From Flavobacterium sp. N502536 (GTDB lineage: Bacteria > Bacteroidota > Bacteroidia > Flavobacteriales > Flavobacteriaceae), in the NCBI RefSeq assembly GCF_025947345.1, contig NZ_CP110011.1, forward strand, positions 248,001-312,000: DNA of 64,000 nucleotides, read 5' to 3'. Both the position numbers and the translations under genes were made by a program. Under the pieces are notes generated by a model. It was not told where the DNA came from. It ran no database searches and was given only the letters and a program-made list of their open reading frames with translations. Positions 51,827 to 61,526 of the stretch are shown piece by piece (the first letter of the stretch is position 1; every line of letters starts with the position of its first letter).

Positions 51827-54800
51827 ATGAAAAAAAACCTAAAATACATTGATGGAAACTCCGATAAATTCTGGGATATCGAAGTTACCGGATTAGATTA
51901 CACTGTCACTTACGGAAAAAACGGAACCTCAGGAACTTCTCAAACAAAAAGCTTTGCAACAGATGAAGAATGTTTGAAAATGGCAGAGAAAATACTGGCC
52001 GAAAAAATTAAAAAAGGATATTCTGAAACCGGAGAAGTTGATGTTATCTCTAAACCAAAATCGGCCAAAAGCACTAACTCGGATCAGGTTTTAGAAGAAT
52101 ACGATGCCATTATAAAATCTAAAAACATCAGTTTGATGCTGCCTTTGCTGAAAGAAAAAGCAAAAGGGAATATCGAAGCTTTAAAAAAGCACATTAAAAA
52201 ATGTAAACGTTACTGGATGACGTATACTGATTTAACCAAAGATCCCGGTTATGTAAAAAAAGACAAACACGATTATGGCTGGGGAACACGTGGTGACCGT
52301 ACTCAAAGCGAGATCATTACTCTGAGCGCAATCGCCTTGTTTGATAAAACCGATATTAATTCGTGGGATGAAGCCCTTCAATTACTGGATGAAACCAACG
52401 AGAAACCCTATGTACTCGAAACTTTATTGTGGGCAAAACCAAACTGGATTGAAACTTTTATCCTCGATAAAATAAAACGACAAGACTGGAGAAGCTTTAA
52501 TTATCAAATTCTTAGACAGTTTGAAGAATTAGAACTCATACAATTCAATCCCGAATTGTATGCTATATGTCTGGCCGATACAAACGAATGGCGTACTAAA
52601 ATGAAAACCAGAGTTTTTATTGCTAAGATTCTGGAAGATAAAATAGGCTATGAAAGAGATATTCCGGAGTTGTTTAATTATGAAACGACACTTCACAATA
52701 CTTTTTTTAGAGATAATGACAAACAAAAACACGACGAATTCCAGACCTGGAGCGTTATTTACCAATCATTATTAGAAGATAAAAAGATGGATCGCGCTTT
52801 CTTTATTGAAAATGCTATCCTGATTCAAACTAAAGAATGGAACAACAACCTTAAGTCTTTTTTCAGAAAAAGAATAGACGAGTTTAAGGTTACTGCTGAC
52901 GAACTTATTGTTCATCAGGAAAATATATTCTCCTATCTGCACAATGCCTATCCTCCTATAACGAGTTACGGAATAGAATTGATCAAGAAGATTTACGATC
53001 ATCCAAAATTCAAAACCAAATCGTTTCTGGAATGGCTGGAGCCTTTAATGATGCGCAACGACTGTAAAGCTGCCATTAAAAATGTATTGCCGGTTTTGGA
53101 GAAACTCAACAAATCGAATCCTAAATTAAGCAGCACTATTGCTTCCGTTATTGCCGATGTTTATGTAATCTCTGACTTAACGCTGCAGGAACGCGCCAGT
53201 AAAATTATTTTAAAAATTGCGAACGCAAAAGACAAAGCCCTTAAAGAAAAACTATCCTCTTATGTAACCCTGATGCAGGGAAATATAAAGTCAGGACTAA
53301 CCCCTTTTTTAGATGAGGAGGCTTTAAGTTCTGATACTTCAGTCCTGGAAGAATATGTTTTTGAACCTCAAAAAGAGCTGTTACTAACCGAAGAAGTGGT
53401 ATTACCTAAAGACTGGAATGATATTGTTTTTCAGTTTGGGAATTTCATTAATTCGGAAGAAAGTGTCGATTCAGAAATCCTGTTCAACATTTATATATCG
53501 CAACGGGATTTGTTTCCGGAGGATTACGCGGCACAATTACAGCCTTATGAGAAACAATTGCAGAAGCATTATTTTGAAAGCGTTCACAAAAATTTCGTAA
53601 AATCTTTTTTACAGCAAAAAATTCAAAATATCAAGAGCAAATTTGACAGTTCTTATAAACATTATTCAAAAATCAATACACTGACTTTAATACAATCCTT
53701 GTTAGAGAAAGTGCAGCAAAAAATAGATACAAACTCCTCTTTACCACTACTCTCCTTGCCTAGTCACACACCGTACTGGGTGGCTCCGAAGGTTTTGCTG
53801 GAAAGAGTGATTGCCTATCAAAATACCAACGAAGAAATTGATGCCGTCGATCTTGCGATTGCCATTGTGCGTATGCCGAGAGAAAATGTAGCCGAAGCTA
53901 TTCCTCTATTGGATAAAATAGAAGGAGATCTCAAACCTTTATTAGCCTTTTGTTTGGGTGTCAATGAAAAACTCGAATTGGATTCTGAATCTCTGTTTTC
54001 GAAACTTCTGGCAACCATGGGCAAAACGACCAAAGAAACTGGTAAATTATCACTCTGGGCCGTTGCAGCAAGGACCTTTTATCCAAACGATACTTTCGCC
54101 GAATTTGAAAATACTTATTTAAAAACAGTTCCGTTTGTGGTAGCTCCTTTTAAACCTGAGTTTAAGTTTAAAGAAAAATGGAACGAATGGACGAATTATC
54201 AAACCAAAGAAAAAGAGCGAACACCTTCCTGGTACGAACTGCGGTTTGATTTGCCAAATTACACCAAAATTCCAAATTATCTGCTGTACAGCCTCGATAT
54301 CTATCAGCGTTCCAACAGCTGGGATTATAGTTTGAATTATGCCGGAAATACGTGTTTCTGGCACAGTCTGACTCCTCAAAACTCAGATGCTCTTGCGTTG
54401 ACCTTATTGCAAAATTGCGGTGTTGCCGATGGTTCAAAACCGGAATTAAAAGGCTTCTTAGAGATCATCAACCGGCCTGGATTTTTATTCTCTGATACCA
54501 GTTTATTTTTGTTTGCGGTTAGTTTTTTTCAGGAAAAGAAAGACCTGCGATTACTCGCATCGGAAGTTTTGATTAACCTCATCGAAAAACAAAAAATCGA
54601 CCTTACCCCATTTGCTAAAAACTTAGCTTTTCTGGCAACTGAAAAATACGGTGTGTTTTTAAGACTGGTCGATGGCCTTACCGCTTTGAAAGACATTTCG
54701 CCCCTGCATAATAATGCTTTACTGAAGTTGTTAAATGCCTTCTTTGAAAATCTCGATTTAAAAGAGAAACTGCCAACGAACTTCAAGAAAATTGTAGAAA

Positions 54801-54919
54801 ACTATGTTGACATTCTTACCAAAACCAATCAGAAGCCATCGTCACAGGCGATTGCTTTCTTTGAACAATGGAAAGATAATGCTTCGCTTAAATCATTGAT
54901 TAAGCAAATTTTAAAATAA
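51827..54919 (+). CDS. WGR-domain protein, 1030 residues
   Basis: Residues about 3-75 form a WGR domain ([40 protein letters not shown]), a module known from poly(ADP-ribose) polymerases and MolR-type bacterial proteins, where it binds nucleic-acid ends. A Lys-rich linker follows. The remaining 900 residues are helical and repeat-like ([40 protein letters not shown]), as in long WGR-associated DUF4132-style proteins. No catalytic motif found. Five bases separate it from the SWIM protein gene, so the two are surely co-expressed. In other genomes such pairs accompany MoxR ATPase/vWA modules, absent here. Confidence 0.8.
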   Translation: MKKNLKYIDGNSDKFWDIEVTGLDYTVTYGKNGTSGTSQTKSFATDEECLKMAEKILAEKIKKGYSETGEVDVISKPKSAKSTNSDQVLEEYDAIIKSKNISLMLPLLKEKAKGNIEALKKHIKKCKRYWMTYTDLTKDPGYVKKDKHDYGWGTRGDRTQSEIITLSAIALFDKTDINSWDEALQLLDETNEKPYVLETLLWAKPNWIETFILDKIKRQDWRSFNYQILRQFEELELIQFNPELYAICLADTNEWRTKMKTRVFIAKILEDKIGYERDIPELFNYETTLHNTFFRDNDKQKHDEFQTWSVIYQSLLEDKKMDRAFFIENAILIQTKEWNNNLKSFFRKRIDEFKVTADELIVHQENIFSYLHNAYPPITSYGIELIKKIYDHPKFKTKSFLEWLEPLMMRNDCKAAIKNVLPVLEKLNKSNPKLSSTIASVIADVYVISDLTLQERASKIILKIANAKDKALKEKLSSYVTLMQGNIKSGLTPFLDEEALSSDTSVLEEYVFEPQKELLLTEEVVLPKDWNDIVFQFGNFINSEESVDSEILFNIYISQRDLFPEDYAAQLQPYEKQLQKHYFESVHKNFVKSFLQQKIQNIKSKFDSSYKHYSKINTLTLIQSLLEKVQQKIDTNSSLPLLSLPSHTPYWVAPKVLLERVIAYQNTNEEIDAVDLAIAIVRMPRENVAEAIPLLDKIEGDLKPLLAFCLGVNEKLELDSESLFSKLLATMGKTTKETGKLSLWAVAARTFYPNDTFAEFENTYLKTVPFVVAPFKPEFKFKEKWNEWTNYQTKEKERTPSWYELRFDLPNYTKIPNYLLYSLDIYQRSNSWDYSLNYAGNTCFWHSLTPQNSDALALTLLQNCGVADGSKPELKGFLEIINRPGFLFSDTSLFLFAVSFFQEKKDLRLLASEVLINLIEKQKIDLTPFAKNLAFLATEKYGVFLRLVDGLTALKDISPLHNNALLKLLNAFFENLDLKEKLPTNFKKIVENYVDILTKTNQKPSSQAIAFFEQWKDNASLKSLIKQILK

Positions 54920-54924
54920 TCAAA

Positions 54925-56253
54925 ATGACAGATTTAGAATATAATTATAAAGGAATTTCAACCTACAGCAAAACCAAAGGAATCAATAATCTGGTTCTGG
55001 CACATCAAACCGAAATTGAGGAAGTCAACAACATTCCTTGTTTTTTCTGGGGAAGTTTGACTGATCCTTATGTTACGGCAAAATGCTGGAGCACGATTGC
55101 CAAAGTGGTTCGTTCCAGTTTCGGTCCGATTCCGCCAAGTCTTCGGGATCCTATTGTATCGGCAGGATCAGAAAGACTGCGTTTTGAAGGTTTCTCGTCC
55201 TGTAATGGCGTTTATGTGCGATTGGACATGAAACCCGAAGCGATTGACGGAGAATTTATTGCCAACGGAACGACTAACGTTGATTTTAATGATCCGATGC
55301 TCAATGCGTTGAATGCCATTCAAAAGAATGAAAAAGTAACGCTTGCAGTGGGGCAACAAGACGTTCAGGTCATTACCAGCAAAACAAAGGTTACAGAGAA
55401 AAAAGTAACCTTACCCATGCGCTGGATCAAAGGTTTAACGAGTGTTCAGCTCTATCTGGCAGATATGGATGTGAAATTTGAACTGAATAAAATCCAGACG
55501 ATTCAACTGTTTCAAAGTTTACCCAAAGGAAATCTAAAAGGTGATTTTTTTATTACAAAGCGAGCAGGAAAATTTATGTTCTCGACTTTGGCAACAGCCG
55601 ATAGCGTTAGAATTGGAGGAGTGCAGCGATTGCGATTATTAGAAGGAATTCTGGCCATTGTCGATAAAATTTACATTTACGAATCGTCAGACAAACAAAC
55701 CTGCGCCATCGTTTCGGAATTTGGCAAAATGCAGCTTCTAATGGCTTTTTCTCCCGATTCGTATCGCGGTTTTTCGGGTGAAGGAAATGTACTCGAAACC
55801 ATGACCGAAAATTTACCCATTGAATGGGTTTACGGTTTAAACAGTTTACTAAAATCGAATGAAACTTTTGATCCAACGATGCTTTCGATAGAAAACGATA
55901 TTGACTTTGGCACAATGGATAATCTCACTTCGAATCTGTCCTCAATGGGTTTATTGGGATATGATTTAAGCGAGAAAGCACATTTCTACAGGCGTCTCCC
56001 TTTTAAAACCGAGCGTATACTGTCTTTAAATCCGAGGCTTAAAAATGCCAAAAAACTGATCGACAATGAAGATATCGAAATCATAGAACGAAGAGCCGAT
56101 TATATTGAAGCCAGAGTAAAAGGCTCAGGGGTTTTACACAAAGTGATTATGGACCGTCACTCCCAAAAATGCACCTGCGATTGGTTTACAGCTTATCAGG
56201 GAAAAAGAGGGATTTGCAAACATATACTAGCTGTTAAAATGACCGTTTCTTAG
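54925..56253 (+). CDS. SWIM zinc-finger domain protein
   Basis: 442 residues. The C-terminus carries a SWIM zinc finger: KCTCDWFTAYQGKRGICKHI, fitting CxCx(n)CxH (about residues 417-436). The preceding 390 residues are mixed alpha/beta: FFWGSLTDPYVTAKCWSTIA, PPSLRDPIVSAGSERLRFEG, and VYGLNSLLKSNETFDP, with no recognised enzyme motif. SWIM fingers bind DNA or protein. It is the second gene of a two-gene unit with the WGR protein. A terminator follows at 56276. A role in nucleic-acid damage sensing is an inference from both domains. Confidence 0.85.
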   Translation: MTDLEYNYKGISTYSKTKGINNLVLAHQTEIEEVNNIPCFFWGSLTDPYVTAKCWSTIAKVVRSSFGPIPPSLRDPIVSAGSERLRFEGFSSCNGVYVRLDMKPEAIDGEFIANGTTNVDFNDPMLNALNAIQKNEKVTLAVGQQDVQVITSKTKVTEKKVTLPMRWIKGLTSVQLYLADMDVKFELNKIQTIQLFQSLPKGNLKGDFFITKRAGKFMFSTLATADSVRIGGVQRLRLLEGILAIVDKIYIYESSDKQTCAIVSEFGKMQLLMAFSPDSYRGFSGEGNVLETMTENLPIEWVYGLNSLLKSNETFDPTMLSIENDIDFGTMDNLTSNLSSMGLLGYDLSEKAHFYRRLPFKTERILSLNPRLKNAKKLIDNEDIEIIERRADYIEARVKGSGVLHKVIMDRHSQKCTCDWFTAYQGKRGICKHILAVKMTVS

Positions 56254-56275
56254 TAACAACTTACATACCTATAAC

Positions 56276-56310
56276 AAAAATTGCCCCGTCGTGACGGGGC
56301 AATTTTTTAT
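56276..56310. terminator. Bidirectional terminator between the SWIM and tyrosinase genes
   Basis: TTGCCCCG and CGGGGCAA (56281-56302) form a strong GC stem with a TCGTGA loop. T runs follow on the plus strand (56303-56308) and the minus strand (complement of 56276-56280). It serves both convergent transcripts. Confidence 0.9.
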
Positions 56311-56325
56311 TTTTTAGCTTCTTGC

Positions 56326-57789
56326 TTAATTTGCATTGGATACACCAATTTTTTCCAGTGTTACTTTTGCATCACCGCCTCCGGTCTTTTTGATAATAAT
56401 ATCGAAATTCGCATCTGAATTCACTAAATCATCGGAAATGTAATAGGCAAATTTAAGTTTTACACCATCTTCCCCTATTTCGTGATTTGCCCCTGTTCCG
56501 TGATCATGAGCTACTCCAAAGAAAGTCATCGTACCTACATACTGATCTTCTTTTCCCGGATAACGCAGATAAACGGTATAGTAATCTTTTGGCTCTTTAT
56601 AAACCACTATATCCAGGTTTAGTATGATTTTAGAATTAGCGCTTTTAAAAACTCTATTGGTGTTTTTGGCGAATGTGCTGCTCACTTTATGAGTAAAAGC
56701 ACCCTCAAGCGGTTTCCCTACTTTTTGTTCCCAGATCACTTTTTCATTTGAATCCTGAAATGCAATCAGTTTTTTTCCTTTTATTTCCTTGCCAGCCAAA
56801 ACCGGAGTTTTAGATCCGTAAAGCAAATTATCATATTTGTAATCCAGATTAAAAACAATATTGTACACTTCTTCCATTGTATACGTAAGATGGTCTCCAT
56901 TTGGCGCGATAAACTGATACTGCCAAGGATTTGCTTTTAACTGCTCTAAGGTAGGACGTTGTCCGTAAACAGAAGCATCCCACGATTCCCAAATACGGTC
57001 TACCATACTGTGATGCAGCCAAAACACAGGGTCAAATCCAGCTGAAGGAACATTTGCCATTAAACCGGAATATTGTTTCTGATATATTTCATTAAAATAC
57101 GTTTCACTTGGCTCTGCATAACCGCCTCCTATCAGATTGTGCATATAACCATGAGGTGCTCCTTCAAGGTTTTTACTGAATCCGGCCGATCCTGCAAAAG
57201 AAGGATTTGTTTTTAGTTCGTTAAGTGCCAATTGAATTTGCTTCACCTGATCGGGAAGAATCGCTTTTCCGTTGTTCAAAATACTATATCTGGCCGCAGT
57301 ATACAAAGACCCCGACTGATCTCTTAATTTTGCCGCCATAACATTTTGGCTCTCTTCCGGGCTGCCATAATTCCAATATGGAAGGGCAAAATCATCCTTT
57401 CCTGAAAATTCACGTACCATTTTCTCTAAAAACCAAATGTACATTCTGTGCCACAAAAGAAAATTTAAATTGGCATTTTGTGTTCCGTTATGCGTACAAT
57501 CTGCCCATGCCCATAATTTATCTTTATCGGTTTGATAAGCCGCACAAAGTGCATTTGGTCCGTTAATTTCATTCGGAATACTGTGTATCGCTCCCTGATA
57601 ATACCAGGAATAGCCTTTTTCACAGCCTATTTCTCGCATTTTTTTAAACGCTACGTTCATAGCCTCGAGATTTGCTTGTCCCTGAGGCGTATTAACGTTC
57701 CAGCGAATAAACTTCACATTAGATTTACCCTGACCATAGGACAATCCTGCGATCAGAATAATGAATAATAAACTAGTAATTTTTTTCAT
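56326..57789 (-). CDS. Secreted tyrosinase / polyphenol-oxidase-like protein
   Basis: 487 residues. Signal peptide MKKITSLLFIILIAGLSYG-Q. The binuclear type-3 copper site is present. CuA: H69 (GAIHS), H100 (DCTHNG, with a Cys two residues before as in a possible thioether) and H114 (LLWHRMYIWFLEKM). CuB: H213 and H217 (PHGYMHNL) and H259/H260 (DPVFWLHHSMVDRIWESW). The C-terminal 150 residues (YVGTMTFFGVAHDHGTGANH, KLKFAYYISDDLVN) resemble the KFDV-like beta domain of plant polyphenol oxidases. Reaction: oxidation of phenols and catechols to quinones, possibly melanin-forming. Signal for periplasm or export. Operon with the two genes upstream. Confidence 0.92.
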   Translation of the reverse strand: MKKITSLLFIILIAGLSYGQGKSNVKFIRWNVNTPQGQANLEAMNVAFKKMREIGCEKGYSWYYQGAIHSIPNEINGPNALCAAYQTDKDKLWAWADCTHNGTQNANLNFLLWHRMYIWFLEKMVREFSGKDDFALPYWNYGSPEESQNVMAAKLRDQSGSLYTAARYSILNNGKAILPDQVKQIQLALNELKTNPSFAGSAGFSKNLEGAPHGYMHNLIGGGYAEPSETYFNEIYQKQYSGLMANVPSAGFDPVFWLHHSMVDRIWESWDASVYGQRPTLEQLKANPWQYQFIAPNGDHLTYTMEEVYNIVFNLDYKYDNLLYGSKTPVLAGKEIKGKKLIAFQDSNEKVIWEQKVGKPLEGAFTHKVSSTFAKNTNRVFKSANSKIILNLDIVVYKEPKDYYTVYLRYPGKEDQYVGTMTFFGVAHDHGTGANHEIGEDGVKLKFAYYISDDLVNSDANFDIIIKKTGGGDAKVTLEKIGVSNAN

Positions 57790-57829
57790 TTTGTTTGTTT
57801 TTGGGTGAGTAATAAATTATTGGTTGAAT

Positions 57830-58258
57830 TTAAAGTACCTCGACTTCAAAAGTTAAAATCTTAGCATAATTAGGATTTGCTTTGTCGTAGATTTTAAATT
57901 TTACCGTTCCGTTACCTATTTTGTTGGCGGGAATTACATGAATGGCAATAAATCCCTGCTGATCTGGGTTGAGTTTGTTAAAAGCCGATCCTTTTGGAAT
58001 TCCAATCTGACAGGCTCCATGCTGGCACATTGAACAATCCCATTCCTTAGGAAATGTATTAGACACGGTTTCCCAAACCAGGAATATCGGTTTATTAGAA
58101 ATGTTTTCGACTTTAATTTTTGAGATATCCAGTCGCTTATTTTTGAGTACACTTTCTTTGTTAACAGCTGTACCCACTACAGAAAATGTAGGTTTGCTTT
58201 GCGCAAATGAGACAGAAAAAGAAAAAAGCAGTATGCAATAAAAGAAGAGTTTTTTCAT
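57830..58258 (-). CDS. Small exported Cys-rich protein of the tyrosinase operon
   Basis: 142 residues. Signal peptide MKKLFFYCILLFSFSVSFAQ. The mature part is an Ig-like/beta-sandwich-style protein (ISKIKVENISNKPIFLVWET, TVKFKIYDKANPNYAKILTF) with a cluster DCSMCQHGACQIGIP, that is three cysteines with a CxxC and a histidine. The cluster could bind copper or be redox-active, which would suit a partner for the tyrosinase 40 bases downstream. I do not recognise a named family. Frame and length look intact. Confidence 0.65.
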   Translation of the reverse strand: MKKLFFYCILLFSFSVSFAQSKPTFSVVGTAVNKESVLKNKRLDISKIKVENISNKPIFLVWETVSNTFPKEWDCSMCQHGACQIGIPKGSAFNKLNPDQQGFIAIHVIPANKIGNGTVKFKIYDKANPNYAKILTFEVEVL

Positions 58259-58316
58259 GATTGTTTGTTTAAATTTTAATAAAAAACCGGTATAGCCGCT
58301 TCATAGACTTTCTTTT

Positions 58317-59213
58317 TTAAAACGGGTCTGTAAAATGATATATAATGTGTTCCTTTTCGTCCACGTTTTCTAAAAAAACAAGCACTTCTATGCTTTCACC
58401 AGAACGAAGCTGTATTTTACATCCGTCGGGTAATGCCGTAACGGAAGCCTCGTTTCCGTAGCGCAGCTGAAGTTTTACCGGAGACGGAAACACGATTTCA
58501 TGAAGGTATAAACCCGAATTTACGAGACGAAGAAGTAGCGGCTCATTTTTATCACCCAGCGATTGTAATCCTTTATTAGCTGTTGCCATTTTGCCATTAA
58601 TAAGGAAGTACTCAGGTTTGTATTTCGGAAGAACGATGGGTTTATTGCTGGAATCATACTCCGTTCCCATAATGGCATCAGTATGCCACTTTGCGTCCAG
58701 TTCACTGCTGCACCAAAGTAGTTCTTGTAAAGGCTGAAGTGCCGAAGAATCTTGGTCTTTTGCGCGTATAATGATGACTCCAAACATACCCGCCTGAAGA
58801 TTAAAAGGGTAATTTTCGGGACTGTAATAAAGATACGTTCCTGCTTTCTGAGCCTGAAAAGAATAAAAGCCATGTTCCATATGATGAATTGCTTCTTCTT
58901 TCTTCATCACCTTATCCTCTTTATCCCGCTGTATAAAATCAATTTCTTTGCAGAATAAAGAGACCGGATTGCCTTGTGAAATGTTCCAAAAATCAATATT
59001 CACATTTTCTCCTTCCACAGCTTCAATAGACAAGCCGGGCAAAGTAACCTGTCCCGAAAGCGAATTTGTAAAGCCAAAAGTCCGAATCTCCTGATTGTTC
59101 CCTATGGCTAGTTTTCCGGTTGTTCGGCCAATGATTAATCTTTCGTTTTGAGAAAACAAAAAGGTACTGCTCAGTAAAAAACAAAATGCTCCTATTTTAT
59201 TCCAATTCCTCAT
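58317..59213 (-). CDS. Cupredoxin/multicopper-oxidase-like secreted protein with missing copper ligands
   Basis: 298 residues. Signal peptide MRNWNKIGAFCFLLSSTFLF-S. The layout follows the first two domains of multicopper oxidases: GLSIEAVEGENVNIDFWNIS, SFQAQKAGTYLYYSPENY, FGVIIIRAKDQ, YFLINGKM, and LRLVNSGLYLHEIVFPSPVK. The histidine-rich ligands are largely absent: where GTYWYHSH is expected it reads GTYLYYSP. So it likely does not oxidise substrates and may instead bind, scaffold or deliver copper or substrate. First gene of the tyrosinase operon, with a promoter at 59255-59262. Confidence 0.75.
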   Translation of the reverse strand: MRNWNKIGAFCFLLSSTFLFSQNERLIIGRTTGKLAIGNNQEIRTFGFTNSLSGQVTLPGLSIEAVEGENVNIDFWNISQGNPVSLFCKEIDFIQRDKEDKVMKKEEAIHHMEHGFYSFQAQKAGTYLYYSPENYPFNLQAGMFGVIIIRAKDQDSSALQPLQELLWCSSELDAKWHTDAIMGTEYDSSNKPIVLPKYKPEYFLINGKMATANKGLQSLGDKNEPLLLRLVNSGLYLHEIVFPSPVKLQLRYGNEASVTALPDGCKIQLRSGESIEVLVFLENVDEKEHIIYHFTDPF

Positions 59214-59254
59214 TTAAAGACTCAATTAATTTGGTTATCAACCGTTTGACCAAT

Positions 59255-59262
59255 CAAATTTA
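59255..59262 (-). promoter_or_regulatory. -7 box TAAATTTG for the tyrosinase operon
   Basis: Read on the minus strand the bases give TAAATTTG, an exact match, 42 bases before ATG 59213. The -33 element is not clear. The rest of 59214-59430 shows nothing else. Confidence 0.6.
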
Positions 59263-59430
59263 GAGTTATTTAACATTAAAAAACAGCGTATAAACACCTG
59301 ATTTTGTAGTAAAAATCCCAGTTAAATATAGCCAAAATTATTCTTAATCAACAATCTACGAACGCACTGAAACCTTCAGCCTTTGAAGCTAAAAATTTAC
59401 AATACGTCCTTGAAATCGTTAAGGGTATGA

Positions 59431-59463
59431 TAAAAAAAAATCATCCTGATTTTGGATGATTTT
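59431..59463 (-). terminator. Terminator of the RNA-repair gene array
   Basis: On the minus strand, AATCATCC (59461-59454) and GGATGATT (59446-59439) form an 8-bp stem with a seven-base loop, then a run of at least eight T (complement of 59432-59440). The stop of the last gene (59469) is five bases before the stem. Confidence 0.85.
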
Positions 59464-59468
59464 GGTCT

Positions 59469-60527
59469 TTATTGGTATAAGGTTTCCCGGATTGTTATTA
59501 AGATTTGGATGGCTTTTTCTTCATCTGGTTTTTCAGGAAGATTTGAAGTTACATAGTGGCTTTCTATTGAGGCAATTAATTGATCGGCCATTTCGAGCAA
59601 ATCATCATATTCTTTATTTCCGGCTTTTATGTCTAACAATTCGTCACGATTGGAAACTTTGATATTTAATTTCCCAGTGGACAGAATTTGCTCAGCAGTT
59701 TGCAAAAGTCGGATGGTATGCATCATGTTTTTGCTGTCGTAATTTTTACCGTGTTGCTGATTAGTGTTGTATCGATCTTCGTTACGTTTTTCGATCCAGG
59801 CCCAGTATTCTGTATATTCTTTACAATATTTAGAATAGCCTTCCTGATTGCAGGACAAATACCCCACTAACTTTTCATTTTTAGGAATCGACGAAACTGA
59901 AACTTCATTAGAGCTTTCTTTCTGAATAATGCCTTTGTAACCCAAACTTTTATCTTCATCATAAAACATCGCAAACATTCCTTTGGAATTAGAAAGATTC
60001 ACCAAACCACATTGTTCTTGATTCAAATTATTTTCGGCTAGAAAACTATTAACAGAAACAGTTTCGTAACCTTTTAAAACACAACAGAAATCCAAAAGGC
60101 TCTTTTTTTCCTTTGCCATTGGGTTTACGATTTTCTTGTTTAGACCTCTTGCTTTTTTTATTTGCGTAACTGCATAACCGGCAAAAGAATCTTTGCAAAG
60201 TTTCGATAGAAAATCTTCTAATTTTAACTGCTCCATTAACGGATGTTTGTACAAAATATAATCTTCCGGCGAAGCGAGAATCTCCAGAATGTTCGGGTTA
60301 TTTTTTATGAGCAATTCTACAAAACGCCCGATTTCGTAGTAAACCTCATCGTTAGTTTCATTACTGATTTGCGGAATATAGGTTAACCCAAAGAACTTAT
60401 CTTTAGGCAGATAATAAACACCTTTGATATCGGTATCAGATGTTGGTGTATTTAATCCAAAAGATCTACTTCCGGAAATTACTTCAAAAAGGATCAGTTT
60501 TTGGGATTTTAGGTCTAGGATGGTCAT
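59469..60527 (-). CDS. RlaP-like nucleotidyltransferase (RNA repair associated)
   Basis: 352 residues of the PF10127 / RlaP branch of DNA-polymerase-beta-type nucleotidyltransferases. The active site is SGSRSFGLNTPTSDTDIKGVY: GS at 19-20, and D31 and D33 as metal ligands in the DxD pattern. The helical C-terminal part (YCKEYTEYWAWIEKRNEDRY, NYDSKNMMHTIRLLQTAEQI) matches the family's conserved KN(A/M)xHxxRLL region. RlaP proteins are known as companions of RNA ligases and kinases and are predicted to add nucleotides to RNA or a small molecule; the substrate is not established. Last gene before the terminator. Confidence 0.88.
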   Translation of the reverse strand: MTILDLKSQKLILFEVISGSRSFGLNTPTSDTDIKGVYYLPKDKFFGLTYIPQISNETNDEVYYEIGRFVELLIKNNPNILEILASPEDYILYKHPLMEQLKLEDFLSKLCKDSFAGYAVTQIKKARGLNKKIVNPMAKEKKSLLDFCCVLKGYETVSVNSFLAENNLNQEQCGLVNLSNSKGMFAMFYDEDKSLGYKGIIQKESSNEVSVSSIPKNEKLVGYLSCNQEGYSKYCKEYTEYWAWIEKRNEDRYNTNQQHGKNYDSKNMMHTIRLLQTAEQILSTGKLNIKVSNRDELLDIKAGNKEYDDLLEMADQLIASIESHYVTSNLPEKPDEEKAIQILITIRETLYQ

Positions 60528-60624
60528 TTTAAATTCTTTTCTTTTTTCTTTTGATCTACTGTTTTCACTAAGTCGTTTTGCCTGTGCTCTTGCCTGTTCT
60601 AGGATAACAGGATTCTGCTTTTAA

Positions 60625-60708
60625 TCTCGCAAAGGCACAGAGGTGCAAAGTTTTTAAGCTTTGTTCCTCTCAATCCTTGTCTCTTTGTACCTAAATACAA
60701 AAAAGCTT
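60625..60708. repeat. CGCAAAG / CCTCTGTACCT dispersed repeat between the two nucleotidyltransferases
   Basis: TCTCGCAAAGGCACAGAGGT, GCAAAGTTTTTAAGCTTTGT, TCCTCTCAATCC, CTCTTTGTACCTAAATAC, ending AAAAAAGCTTA. The TAAGCTTTGT and ACAAAAAAGCTTA parts are inverted and could form a hairpin that touches the upstream gene's stop codon (60707). The same sequence lies at 61527. Confidence 0.75.
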
Positions 60709-61453
60709 ATTTAATCATTTCTCTAAAAAACAAATCCAACTCCTCATTCAGCTTCTTCCCACTTCCCAACTTACTCGCATTTTCCTGATTAAACTTCACC
60801 GTTTCCAATAAAAAATCAGTTATCAAAGCTTCTTTTGGATGCAGGTATTTTTCGTCCCGGTTGGCTTTTATTTGCTGCAATTCTATTATTTTGTCTTGTA
60901 TGTTTTGCGGTGCCATTGGCAATAAATCGTTAAAAGCAACAGGCGGAAACGTATTGTTTTCTATAATCCATTTTCCGGATAAAGCGGTGCGTAAGGCGTA
61001 GAAATAACTTTTTAGTTTTACTTCTTCCATTTCGCAGACTTCCATGAAATTCTTGGTCGTTCCTAAATAATGATGCAAAACCGCTATGGGCGAAAAACAC
61101 TCTACAGCTATCTCACGCATTTGTTTTGCAAAAGCATCATCCTGAAAATACACTACGGGCGAAAACAACCACTCGATCAAAGGTGCGTTAGATTTTGCTA
61201 ATAATTTTATGGATTTTCGTAAATCCCAACCAGAACCGTCAAGATTGTCTTCGGTCATGAACTCGATTACGTCTGGTTGTTCCCAAAGCGATAAATAATA
61301 CTCGGGTTTGTGTTTGTATATAAAACGAATATCGTAATCACTGTCCGGCGAGGTAAATCCCCAGGCACGGCTTCCGGATTCTACAGCCAGCAGTATTTTT
61401 ACATCTTTTTGTATTTCTATTTCTTTTAGTTTTTTGAGTATTTTTTCATTCAT
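60707..61453 (-). CDS. RlaP-like nucleotidyltransferase, second paralogue
   Basis: 248 residues, the smaller of two nucleotidyltransferases in the array. The active site is ESGSRAWGFTSPDSDYDIRF: GS at 27-28, D39 and D41. It lacks the long C-terminal extension of its neighbour. Further family features: WDLRKSIKLLAKSNAPLIEW, HHYLGTTKNFMEVCEMEEVK, YFYALRTALSGKWIIENN. This matches the PF10127 family as well. Two such enzymes side by side suggest two substrates or a divided role in end repair. A possible -7 box (TATATTTG) is at 61468-61461, directly before the start. Catalytic residues intact. Confidence 0.88.
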   Translation of the reverse strand: MNEKILKKLKEIEIQKDVKILLAVESGSRAWGFTSPDSDYDIRFIYKHKPEYYLSLWEQPDVIEFMTEDNLDGSGWDLRKSIKLLAKSNAPLIEWLFSPVVYFQDDAFAKQMREIAVECFSPIAVLHHYLGTTKNFMEVCEMEEVKLKSYFYALRTALSGKWIIENNTFPPVAFNDLLPMAPQNIQDKIIELQQIKANRDEKYLHPKEALITDFLLETVKFNQENASKLGSGKKLNEELDLFFREMIK

Positions 61454-61460
61454 GAGTTTT

Positions 61461-61468
61461 CAAATATA
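61461..61468 (-). promoter_or_regulatory. Possible internal -7 box TATATTTG
   Basis: Exact TAnnTTTG match on the minus strand, eight bases before ATG 61453. It would give a leaderless transcript for the second half of the RNA-repair array. No -33 element is clear. Confidence 0.35.
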
Positions 61469-61526
61469 AATTAAACAATAGCTTTTAGACCCCGTAAAAA
61501 CACCTGTTTTTTTCTACAAAAGCATC

